Below the pieces are notes generated by a model. That model did not search any database. It had not been told where the DNA came from and worked only from the letters and a program-made list of their open reading frames with translations. DNA of 53,961 nucleotides. It comes from an uncultured Alphaproteobacteria bacterium (GTDB lineage: Bacteria; Pseudomonadota; Alphaproteobacteria; RF32; CAG-239). Position 1 is the stretch's first letter. Every line of letters begins with the position of its first letter. Below, piece after piece: positions 31,637-38,990 of this stretch. The stretch covers positions 1 to 53,961 of the forward strand of contig CALXPL010000008.1 of assembly GCA_944390275.1 (NCBI GenBank), given 5' to 3'. A program made the position numbers and the translations under genes.

Positions 31637-32398
31637 ATGCTGTTACTTAACGATTCTTTTCTGCTTGATTGGCATTGGCTCGATTTTGATGAACTCGAAA
31701 GTACAAACACTTCGGCTCTGAATTATGCGCAAAAACTCGTCCCTTATCAAAAAACCGTGATTACCGCCCTTAAACAAACAGCCGGTAAAGGGCGACGCGG
31801 GCATGCTTGGCAAGGCTTGGACGGGAATTTGTTCTTCTCCCTTATCTTGAATGAAAAATTGGAAAATTTAAGCAAATTCGTCTTGTTGTCTTCACTTGTT
31901 TTGTTATTAACTATCAAAGAGTTATCTAAAAATATTAATTTAAAACTTCAACTAAAGTGGCCGAATGATGTCTTTGTAAATAATGCTAAAATTTCCGGTA
32001 TCCTCTTTGAAAAAGGCGAGGGGGATATTCTTATTGCCGGTATCGGTGTCAATATCGTTCACGCACCCTCTCTCCCCGAGGCAGCTTATAATGCGACTTC
32101 TCTTAAAAATGTGGGAATTTTGACTGACCGTATTACTTTTTTAAAAAACTATCTTGAATTTTGGGAGAAAACAAGAGATACTTGGGTAAAGAACGGTTTT
32201 GAACCTTTAAAAAATCTTTGGCTCGAAAATGCTATGGGCTTAAATGAAGAGGTCTGTGTAACCGACGGAAATAAAATGATAAAAGGAATATTCTCCGGTG
32301 TCAGCGATGACGGAGCTTTGTTGCTCGATACTTCTCATGAAATCGTTAAAATTTTTGCCGGTGATGTTTCCTTTTTTTCGAAAGATATTGTAAAATGA
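31637..32398 (+). CDS. birA: Biotin-[acetyl-CoA-carboxylase] ligase
   Basis: 253 aa, cytoplasmic. It joins biotin to the carrier protein of acetyl-CoA carboxylase through biotinyl-AMP. The ATP/biotin loop reads GKGRRGHAW (50-58), and the KWPNDV motif is near 108. The C-terminal SH3-like domain is short. There is no N-terminal DNA-binding domain, so it is a non-repressor BirA as usual in alphaproteobacteria. ATG 31637 has GAGG upstream. It overlaps rnj by 4 bp (ATGA). Confidence 0.94.
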   Translation: MLLLNDSFLLDWHWLDFDELESTNTSALNYAQKLVPYQKTVITALKQTAGKGRRGHAWQGLDGNLFFSLILNEKLENLSKFVLLSSLVLLLTIKELSKNINLKLQLKWPNDVFVNNAKISGILFEKGEGDILIAGIGVNIVHAPSLPEAAYNATSLKNVGILTDRITFLKNYLEFWEKTRDTWVKNGFEPLKNLWLENAMGLNEEVCVTDGNKMIKGIFSGVSDDGALLLDTSHEIVKIFAGDVSFFSKDIVK

Positions 32399-34050
32399 GT
32401 TTTTTGGATGATGACGGTCTGTATTTCTTACCTATCGGCGGTGCCGATGATATTGGTATGAATATGTTTCTTTATGCTTGCAACGGAAAATTTATTCTGG
32501 TCGATTGCGGCTATACTTTCTTAAATGATGATTACCCCGGAATGGATCTTGCTTTTGCTTATTCCGATATTATCGAAAATTATGCCGACCGTTTCGAAGC
32601 CGTCTTTATTACGCATGCTCACGAAGACCATTTCGGTGCCGTTGCGCATATCTTGCCTAAACTGCAATGTCCCGTCTATGCCATGGATTTTACTTTGGGG
32701 TTGGTGCGCGAACGTTTGGCCGAATTTCATCTCGATACGCAAGTGAATTTGATTTCCGTTTCACAAACTAAATTTGTGGAAACACCTAATTTTACCGTCG
32801 AGTTCGTTCCCATGGTTCATTCCGTGCCTGAAACTTGTGCTCTTGCCCTTAAAACAAAGTTCGGTCGTGTCGTTCATGCTACCGATTGGCGGTTTGATGA
32901 CGGTAAAACCGCTATCCTTTCTCCTGATGTTTCTGCTTTGGAACGTTTGGGAAAAGACGGTGTGGATATGCTCGTTTGTGATTCGACAAATGTGATGGTC
33001 GATAAACCTCAATTCTCCGAATTTGATGTGCGGCAAAGCCTTATTCAGCTCGTTCCTCATTATCATAACGGCTTGGTGGCAACTTGTTTTGCTTCAAATC
33101 TTGTCCGTTTGGAGAGTTTGGTTCTCGCCGCTTATGAAGCCGGAAGAACTCCCGTCTTGGTGGGACGCACCTTGCTCAAAAATTTTAAAATCGCTCGCGA
33201 TTGCGGTTATTTTCAAAATCTGCCCAAGGTTTATGACATTAATGAAGCGAAAGATATTCCTTCCGATAAGGCTTTGTATATTTGTACCGGTTCTCAAGGA
33301 AATTATCGTTCCGCGCTTAGTTCTATTGTTAAAGGCGAACACAAAGATGTAAAACTGGCTAAGGGTGATGCTATTATCTTTTCTTCAAAAATTATCCCAG
33401 GAAATGAAGATAAAATCGAACGTATGCAGGAAAATCTTATGGAGCAGGGGGTCGATGTCGTACGTGAAGAAGAATTCCTTGTCCATACTTCCGGTCATGC
33501 CAATCGCAGCGATTTGCAACAAATTTATAAAATCTTGAAGCCGAAAATCGTTATGCCGGTGCATGGCGATAAACGTTTTATTCGTGAGCACCGTCGTTTT
33601 GCTTATGCTTGCGGGATTCCTCAAGTCGAAACCGCTAAAAACGGCGATTTGTTCCGTTTGTGCGAGGGGCATCTTGACTTTGTCGAAAATGTTCCGGTCG
33701 ATATTATGGCCGTTGATAGACGGCGGGCTATTCCGCTTAATGCGCAAGTCGTACGCAACCGCAAACGTATTGCTTATAATTGCAGCGTGTTTATCAGCGT
33801 CTTTTTCGGGGAAAACTGGGAGCTTAAAGACTTGCAAATCTCTTCAATCGATATTCTTGATGAACCGCAGTTTTCGGAGCTTGCCGAAACCATTAAAACC
33901 GATATGACGGCGCAAATTCCCGAAGAAGTTAAATCACTCAATTATAACGCTAATCAAATCGCGGATTTTATTAAAAGCCGAATTCGTCGCAAAATTCTTG
34001 CCGCTACCGATATTAAACCCGTGGTGTTCTTTCATATGTTCAAGGAATAA
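32395..34050 (+). CDS. rnj: Ribonuclease J
   Basis: 551-aa metallo-beta-lactamase/beta-CASP ribonuclease with endo- and 5'-3' exonuclease activity in RNA turnover. The zinc site HAHEDH is at 74-79. Later motifs include VHATDWRFDDG, CDSTNVMVDKP, the beta-CASP region (STSGHANRSDL-like HTSGHANRSDLQQ) and MPVHGDKRFIREH. It is translationally coupled to birA. Its 3' end, including the stop, is present in two further tandem copies downstream. RNase J is relevant to the 5'-end pairing seen in this genome, since it needs accessible 5' ends. Confidence 0.95.
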   Translation: MSFLDDDGLYFLPIGGADDIGMNMFLYACNGKFILVDCGYTFLNDDYPGMDLAFAYSDIIENYADRFEAVFITHAHEDHFGAVAHILPKLQCPVYAMDFTLGLVRERLAEFHLDTQVNLISVSQTKFVETPNFTVEFVPMVHSVPETCALALKTKFGRVVHATDWRFDDGKTAILSPDVSALERLGKDGVDMLVCDSTNVMVDKPQFSEFDVRQSLIQLVPHYHNGLVATCFASNLVRLESLVLAAYEAGRTPVLVGRTLLKNFKIARDCGYFQNLPKVYDINEAKDIPSDKALYICTGSQGNYRSALSSIVKGEHKDVKLAKGDAIIFSSKIIPGNEDKIERMQENLMEQGVDVVREEEFLVHTSGHANRSDLQQIYKILKPKIVMPVHGDKRFIREHRRFAYACGIPQVETAKNGDLFRLCEGHLDFVENVPVDIMAVDRRRAIPLNAQVVRNRKRIAYNCSVFISVFFGENWELKDLQISSIDILDEPQFSELAETIKTDMTAQIPEEVKSLNYNANQIADFIKSRIRRKILAATDIKPVVFFHMFKE

Positions 34051-34146
34051 TCTATTACCGATATTAAACCCGTGGTGTTCTTTCATATGTTTAAGGAATA
34101 ATCTATTACCGATATTAAACCCGTGTCGTCCCTTCATATGTTCAAG
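34005..34146 (+). repeat. 51-bp tandem copies of the rnj 3' end
   Basis: Units starting TACCGATATTAAACCCGTG begin at 34005 (inside rnj), 34056 and 34107. Units 1 and 2 differ at one position. Unit 3 is diverged in its middle and truncated. The TAA stop of rnj (34048-34050) is inside unit 1, so the copies are downstream of the gene. Confidence 0.93.
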
Positions 34147-34215
34147 GTGGAATCTTTCTTCTTCTTGAATTTTTAACCTTTTTATGCTATTCTATCCTTA
34201 AGGTTAGTAAGGCGC

Positions 34216-35148
34216 ATGGGTGCGATTATGGAAGAGGAAAAAGACAAACAAGACGATAAAGAACAAAATTCTGAGAAAAAAGTGTTTTCTACGGAAGAAT
34301 TTCTTAATGTCTTTTTGACAAATACCGATATTCAAAATGAAGTTAATGCAACCGAATTACAGCAAGGTGATGCTTCCATTGACGATGTGATAAAGGGAAA
34401 TCAACGCTTTTCCGAGGCTCTCAATCGTGCCGAACAAAAACTTGATTCTCACCAGATGGATGATTTAACTCGTGAAGCGCGCTTGCGTATTTCGCGTGTC
34501 GCGGTGTCAAATCGAAAAAAGAAATCTTCAAAAAATGATGATGAAGAAAATGAGCAAGATTCTGAGGATAATCGTTCAAAAAATCGCTGGAAACGTAAAA
34601 AAACAAAAGCAAAAAAGCCTAAAAAACGTTTTTGGGATAGGTTTAAACGCAAAGGTGCGAAAACTGCCGGTAAAGATATCGGTAAAGCTGCCGGAAAAAA
34701 AGTTGCGCGTAAATCGCTTGTGAAGGGAACAACAAAAACCGTTTTGAAAAAAATCCCCGGAGTTAGTGCCGTTGCCGGTTTGGCTTTTGGGGTAGGGCGG
34801 CTTATGGATGGCGACTACGTTGGGGCTGCCGGAGAAGTGGCTTCCGGTGTTGCCGGATGTTTCCCCGGTATCGGAACAGGTATCAGTTGCGCCGTGGATG
34901 CCGCTCTTATTGCTAAAGATGTGGCGGCTCCGCAAACAGATGATGTTGCCGCTTCTGACGGGGAAGCAGAACAAAGCGTTTCTCAAGAGGAAAATTCTTC
35001 CAAAAAATCGCTTTCTCGTGAAGAATATAATTTGTTAATGACCAAGCGCGGGATTCTTGATAACAAAGCTCCGGCTCCGGTTAAGCAAACGCAAATTAAT
35101 CAGCAAATGTTGCAAACATCTCAACAACTCGGTGGAAACGGGATGTAA
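34216..35148 (+). CDS. Unknown protein with basic linker and glycine-rich hydrophobic domain
   Basis: 310 aa. Residues 1-95 are acidic/charged and 96-150 are strongly basic (RWKRKKTKAKKPKKR). Residues ~170-235 form a hydrophobic Gly/Ala segment: IPGVSAVAGLAFGVGRL, then DGDYVGAAGEVASGVAG, then PGIGTGISCAVDAALIAKD. This last pattern (D-x-x-G-A-x-x-E-x-x-S-G, P-G-x-G-T) recalls a segment found in some phage-tail or toxin-like proteins, from memory only. A polar, Gln-rich C-terminus follows. The start could be 34216 or 34228. Its 3' end is duplicated downstream. Function unknown. Confidence 0.65.
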   Translation: MGAIMEEEKDKQDDKEQNSEKKVFSTEEFLNVFLTNTDIQNEVNATELQQGDASIDDVIKGNQRFSEALNRAEQKLDSHQMDDLTREARLRISRVAVSNRKKKSSKNDDEENEQDSEDNRSKNRWKRKKTKAKKPKKRFWDRFKRKGAKTAGKDIGKAAGKKVARKSLVKGTTKTVLKKIPGVSAVAGLAFGVGRLMDGDYVGAAGEVASGVAGCFPGIGTGISCAVDAALIAKDVAAPQTDDVAASDGEAEQSVSQEENSSKKSLSREEYNLLMTKRGILDNKAPAPVKQTQINQQMLQTSQQLGGNGM

Positions 35149-35210
35149 ACTCGGTGGAAACGGGGTGGCTCGGGAAACGGGGCGGCTCGGAAAACGGGTG
35201 CGGTGAGCTA
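35126..35210 (+). repeat. Duplicated 3' end of the 34216 gene
   Basis: AACTCGGTGGAAACGGG (35126) repeats 22 bp on (35148). Two further degenerate copies of the GGAAACGGG core follow. The stop TAA lies between copies 1 and 2. Confidence 0.8.
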
Positions 35211-35216
35211 ATCTCT

Positions 35217-35444
35217 TTATTCGTTGCTTTGTTTCGTTAGCTCGTTTTGTAGGTATTTTAATATGTAAACCCTTATCGCACTTGATAAATTCTCTTGTTC
35301 ACGCGTGCTGTCGATTTCCGTAATTAAGCCACTTAAACTCTTTTGCTCTTTTTGAGCGATTTTTTTGAAGATTTCGTAAAATTCTTCTTCCAGCGTAATG
35401 CTCGTTTGATGACGGCCGGCAATGATTACCGATATCTTTTTCAT
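35217..35444 (-). CDS. Ribbon-helix-helix DNA-binding protein
   Basis: 75 aa. AGRHQTSITLEEEFYEIFKKI gives the strand and first helix; SLSGLITEID and NLSSAIRVYIL follow. This matches the alphaproteobacterial ribbon-helix-helix family often located beside sspB. It is probably a dimeric transcription factor with unknown target. It follows sspB at a distance of 31 bp on the same strand, with the start at 35444. Confidence 0.88.
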   Translation of the reverse strand: MKKISVIIAGRHQTSITLEEEFYEIFKKIAQKEQKSLSGLITEIDSTREQENLSSAIRVYILKYLQNELTKQSNE

Positions 35445-35475
35445 CTCTTCCCTTGCTTATTCCTTTTTGCCGTGC

Positions 35476-35964
35476 TTATTTCTTTTTGCGGAAAGCGTCA
35501 ATTGAAACAACCGTGGCCGGACCGCTTGCCGCTTGCTTCTCTTCTTCCTCTTGTATTTCTTCCGCAAAGTCAGCCTCCCTTTCGCCTTTGTCTTTTAACA
35601 AAAGGTTATCGACATGAAAACTTAAGCCGAATTTTGCGTGCGGGTCGGCAAAATAACTTATTGAGGCAAACGGAATGACTAAGGTTTGCAATATTCCTCC
35701 AAAACTTAAATCTATGCTGAAGGAATGATTATGAACTTCAAGATTGGAATATTGATGTTGAATGACTATGGTCATTTCTTCCGGATATTGTTGGGAGAGA
35801 TATTCCGAAATTTGAACTCCGGGGTAATCTGTGCGAAAGGTTATATAAAAATGATTCTCTCCGGGGAGACCTTGCTCTTCCGCTATCCTTAAAGCCTCGA
35901 TAACGACATTCTTTAATGATTTTTCTATCAGTTTGTCGTAATTGATTTCGCTTAAAAATTCCAT
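35476..35964 (-). CDS. sspB: SspB-family ClpXP adaptor protein
   Basis: 162 aa. The alphaproteobacterial SspB pattern is clear: INYDKLIEKSLKNVVIEAL, GLPGENHFYITFRTDYPGV, YPEEMTIVIQHQYSNL, LSFGGILQTLVIPFASI and FADPHAKFGLSF. The acidic, flexible tail ends in a basic segment (VVSIDAFRKKK) that would contact ClpX. SspB delivers ssrA-tagged proteins to ClpXP. The tmRNA gene that makes those tags lies directly upstream, on the same strand. Confidence 0.93.
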   Translation of the reverse strand: MEFLSEINYDKLIEKSLKNVVIEALRIAEEQGLPGENHFYITFRTDYPGVQISEYLSQQYPEEMTIVIQHQYSNLEVHNHSFSIDLSFGGILQTLVIPFASISYFADPHAKFGLSFHVDNLLLKDKGEREADFAEEIQEEEEKQAASGPATVVSIDAFRKKK

Positions 35965-35996
35965 CCCTCTATCCTTTGTCTTCTATCCTCTTTCAT

Positions 35997-36028
35997 AAAA
36001 AAGCGGGCCTTCTGTTGCTGGGCGGCCC
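35997..36028 (-). terminator. Terminator of the tmRNA precursor
   Basis: Minus-strand GGGCC...GGCCC hairpin with 14-nt loop followed by GC and six T (36002-35997). Confidence 0.75.
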
Positions 36029-36793
36029 TTGCCCCACTCTTAACTAACCATGGTTAAAAGAATTTGCGTTTGTCGCCTTGCCTTATGCAGCTACAGCAAC
36101 AGGTGCTACGTTATTATCGTTAGCATTTATTTTAATTTGAACCGATAACGGTGGTATCTCACCGAACACAGCATACATATCTTTACTGCATACAGTCTAA
36201 CCTAACTCACCCCCTCATATAAAACCCATTCTATGGTAAATTTCGGCGTCGAATGCTGATTTTTTCTCGGTCATGTACTCACTTGTACACTCCCTTCGCA
36301 AAAATCCTTTTCTTCGAGTACTTTACTCATATAATGGCTTTTCTAATTCTTTATTTCCCATTCTATGGTAAATTTCGGCGTCGAATGCTGATTTTTTCTC
36401 GGTCATGTCCTTATTTGTACACTCCCTTCGCAAAAATCCTTTTCTTCGAGTACTTTACTCATATAATGGCTTTTCTAATTCTTTATTTCCCATTCTATGG
36501 TAAATTTCGGCGTCGAATGCTGATTTTTTCTCGGTCATGTCCTTATTTGTACACTCCCTTCGCAAAAATCCTTTTCTTCGAGTACTTTACTCATATAATG
36601 GCTTTTCTAATTCTTTATTTCCCATTCTATGGTAAATTTCGGCGTCGAATGCTGATTTTTTCTCGGTCATGTACTCACTTGTACACTTTCTTCGCAAAAA
36701 TCTTTAATCTTTTGGTGGAGGTGCCGGGTACTGCCCCCGGGTCCTGAATACCTATTTCATACAGCCTCTAGTGTCGTAGTCGGTTGCCCGACA
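36003..36793 (-). ncRNA. ssrA: Permuted two-piece tmRNA precursor
   Basis: tmRNA rescues stalled ribosomes. Transcribed right to left, the acceptor piece comes first and ends in GGCACCTCCACCA (CCA at 36715-36713). A ~498-nt intervening segment follows (36712-36215). The coding piece then begins with GGGGGTG at 36214. GGGGGTG pairs with CACCTCC and gives the G3-U70 pair required by alanyl-tRNA synthetase. The tag reading frame (36124-36083) encodes ANDNNVAPVAVAA followed by TAA. That is a typical alphaproteobacterial tag, ending in the ClpX-recognised VAA. The precursor is processed to two RNAs. The long, repeat-filled intervening segment is unusual. Outer boundaries are estimated from promoter and terminator. 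Confidence 0.93.
36225..36706 (-). repeat. 132-bp tandem repeats in the tmRNA intervening segment
   Basis: Units starting CCCATTCTATGGTAAATTTC (plus strand) begin at 36225, 36357, 36489 and 36621. The first three are full-length and nearly identical; the fourth is partial. The period of 132 creates an accidental open frame on the plus strand (from 36253), which is not a gene. Confidence 0.95.
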
Positions 36794-36799
36794 TCTTTC

Positions 36800-36827
36800 A
36801 TTATATCTTCTCCTTTTTTATTTGCAA
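36800..36827 (-). promoter_or_regulatory. ssrA: tmRNA promoter
   Basis: Minus strand TTGCAA (36827-36822), a 16-bp spacer and perfect TATAAT (36805-36800), just before the acceptor piece. Confidence 0.75.
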
Positions 36828-36910
36828 GTTAAAAAACGTTGCAAAACTTTTAACTTGTCGTTGTGAATCCTTTCCGTTGCTGCTATCTTGCCGAAAAGGA
36901 GTTTTGTGTT

Positions 36911-37483
36911 ATGACTAAAGTTGCTGTTTGGTGCCGCCATCAGGGCGATAATGTTATCGGTATCGGACCCAATATCCCGTGGCATATCCCTTCCGATTTT
37001 AAACGTTTCCGCCGTATTACTCAAGGGCAAAATCTGATTGCCGGTCAGACAACTTATGAAAGTTTTCCGAATCGTACCCTCCCTAATCGTAAAATCTTTA
37101 TCCTTACCCTTAATCCGGATTATCAACCTTCGGATAATCAAAATCATTTTGTGGTAACCGATATTAATTCTTTTCAAGATTGTGATGGCGATTTTTATAT
37201 TGCCGGAGGGGCTTCCATCTATAAAGCCTTTATGACCGGTACCGAAAAACTTAGACCCGATATTATTGTCGATAGTATGTATGTCGGGGAACTTAATCCA
37301 CAACTCCAAGGTAAAAAAATCGACATAACCCCTTGTATTGAGGCGATGAAAACTCATTATCGCCAAATCTCGCAAACTTATGAAAAAGACAATGTTTTGA
37401 CTTCGGTTTGGGTGCTGAAAAATCAATTCATTGACCAAAATGTTTTGAAACATCTTATTAATTCTATTGAAGCAGAGGACTGA
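36911..37483 (+). CDS. folA: Dihydrofolate reductase
   Basis: 190 aa. Reduces dihydrofolate to tetrahydrofolate with NADPH, regenerating the cofactor consumed by ThyA next door. [20 protein letters not shown] contains the substrate loop with Trp and the active-site Asp. [17 protein letters not shown] is the NADPH-binding loop, and [11 protein letters not shown] is the Gly-Gly motif region. ATG 36911 has AAAAGGAG upstream. The protein has a ~25-residue extension compared with E. coli FolA. It lies 4 bp before thyA. Confidence 0.9.
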   Translation: MTKVAVWCRHQGDNVIGIGPNIPWHIPSDFKRFRRITQGQNLIAGQTTYESFPNRTLPNRKIFILTLNPDYQPSDNQNHFVVTDINSFQDCDGDFYIAGGASIYKAFMTGTEKLRPDIIVDSMYVGELNPQLQGKKIDITPCIEAMKTHYRQISQTYEKDNVLTSVWVLKNQFIDQNVLKHLINSIEAED

Positions 37484-37487
37484 TTTT

Positions 37488-38273
37488 ATGCAACAATATC
37501 TTGATTTACTCCGTGATGTCTTGGAAAACGGCGTCGATAAAATGGATAGAACCGGTGTCGGTACCCGTTCCCTCTTCGGAAGACAAATGCGCTTTGACTT
37601 AAATAAGGGTTTTCCTCTGTTGACAACCAAAAAAGTGCATCTCAAAAGCATTATTTATGAACTCTTGTGGTTCCTTAAAGGCGGTACTAATGTTAAATAT
37701 TTACAAGAAAACGGCGTACGTATTTGGAACGAGTGGGCCGATGAAAACGGTAATCTCGGTCCTGTATATGGTTCTCAATGGCGTAATTGGAACGGTGAGG
37801 GGATTGACCAAATTAATCAAGTTATCGAATCTTTGAAACATAATCCCAATGACAGACGTATGATTGTTTCGGCTTGGAATGTGGCTAAAATTCCCGAAAT
37901 GCGCTTGCCCCCTTGTCATATGATGTTTCAGTTCTATGTCGCAAATGACAAACTCTCTTGTATGCTCTATCAACGCAGTTGCGATATGTTCCTCGGTGTG
38001 CCGTTTAATATTGCTTCTTATGCTTTGTTAACTATGATGATGGCTCAAGTTTGCGGATTAAAACTCGGTGAGTTTGTGCATACTCTCGGAGATACGCATA
38101 TCTATCATAACCACTTTGAACAAGTTCGCGAACAGGTAACACGGACTCCTTTGCCATTGCCACAGATGAAGCTTAATCCCGAGATTCGTAATATTGATGA
38201 TTTTACTTATGAAGACTTTACTCTCGAAAATTATCAATCTTATGGAAAACTGGAAGGAAAAGTTGCCGTTTAG
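37488..38273 (+). CDS. thyA: Thymidylate synthase
   Basis: 261 aa. Methylates dUMP to dTMP using methylene-tetrahydrofolate. All signatures are present: [11 protein letters not shown], the [14 protein letters not shown] substrate segment, [11 protein letters not shown], the catalytic Cys in LPPCHM, and the dUMP-binding [28 protein letters not shown] follows. ATG 37488 follows the AGAGGACTG at the folA end. It is the close of a folA-thyA operon that ends at a terminator. Confidence 0.97.
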   Translation: MQQYLDLLRDVLENGVDKMDRTGVGTRSLFGRQMRFDLNKGFPLLTTKKVHLKSIIYELLWFLKGGTNVKYLQENGVRIWNEWADENGNLGPVYGSQWRNWNGEGIDQINQVIESLKHNPNDRRMIVSAWNVAKIPEMRLPPCHMMFQFYVANDKLSCMLYQRSCDMFLGVPFNIASYALLTMMMAQVCGLKLGEFVHTLGDTHIYHNHFEQVREQVTRTPLPLPQMKLNPEIRNIDDFTYEDFTLENYQSYGKLEGKVAV

Positions 38274-38323
38274 CCTTTTCGCCCTGTCTTGCAACTTTGT
38301 TTGTTGTCCGTGGCTTTAAAATC

Positions 38324-38364
38324 AAAAACACCTGAGTCCTTGCGCGGAAGTCAGGTGTTTCTTT
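38324..38364. terminator. Terminator shared by thyA and the 38378 gene
   Basis: AAACACCTGA and TCAGGTGTTT form a perfect 10-bp stem with a 15-nt loop. A-rich and T-rich flanks suit both directions. Confidence 0.85.
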
Positions 38365-38377
38365 CGGTACGGAATAC

Positions 38378-38770
38378 TTAATTTTTCTTGGGAGCATAGA
38401 TAACGGTATTGGATTTTTCTTTTCGTTCAAGGGAAACTCCTTTGATGGAAATAAATTCAGGAAGACGAAATATTGTGCAGTCGTTGGCTTTGACATAATA
38501 ATGCAAGCCGCTTTCCATGTCGCAATAGACAACAACTTCATCAATGCGATCCAATACCTCGTTGCAACGAAGACCTTGGATTATCCACATCGGATAAACA
38601 TTGCCGTTGTTAAAAAATTTCATGTTCCTTTTGAATTTGATACCGGCTTCTTGAACTTCATCTTCGTTTAGCTCAATGCCCCATTTTTTTGCTGCTGTCA
38701 AAAGAAGTTCTTGCGCGTTCTTTTGATTCAGATACTTGCTTGAAAATCCTTTTGGTAATTTCATAGGCAT
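38378..38770 (-). CDS. Hypothetical protein of a 'VxANDC' pair (130 aa)
   Basis: Soluble, no signal peptide. Its C-terminal half (YYVKANDCTIFRLPE, then FISIKGVSL, ending IYAPKKN) is related to the gene at 41677 (VEVQANDCLFTHAD, VIEINGRQY, YLPVKNT). That defines a small two-member family with the motif V-x-A-N-D-C. No characterised family comes to mind. The leader has TTATTATTAAC about 25 nt upstream and no strong ribosome site, so the start (38770 or 38764) is uncertain. Confidence 0.65.
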   Translation of the reverse strand: MPMKLPKGFSSKYLNQKNAQELLLTAAKKWGIELNEDEVQEAGIKFKRNMKFFNNGNVYPMWIIQGLRCNEVLDRIDEVVVYCDMESGLHYYVKANDCTIFRLPEFISIKGVSLERKEKSNTVIYAPKKN

Positions 38771-38943
38771 TCATTTTTGAGGGTTAATAATAAATATACT
38801 TATAATTTTTCAGCTTCTCTTTATTCTGTTTTTGTAAATTTGTCAATGTTTTTATGACTCGCTTGCTTTTGAAATTAATATGTTGTTTCGAAGATATTAG
38901 ATAATTATCTTTTACGGATAATTGATTATTTATTTTTATATAT

Positions 38944-38979
38944 TTATCCCCTTGAAAATTTTTCTTCTCAAGGGGATAA
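38944..38979 (-). terminator. 12-bp dyad after the cysteine-rich gene at 38991
   Basis: TTATCCCCTTGA and TCAAGGGGATAA form a perfect 12-bp stem with a 12-nt loop. No good T-run follows, so a terminator or 3'-protecting hairpin. Confidence 0.6.
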
Positions 38980-38990
38980 CATTTTCTTGT

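Noticed and set aside
36253..36747. Long plus-strand frame encoding four copies of a 44-aa repeat (MLIFSRSC...)
   Set aside because: It lies antisense to the tmRNA gene and exists only because the 132-bp DNA repeat is a multiple of three. It has no ribosome site and ends in the tmRNA acceptor sequence.
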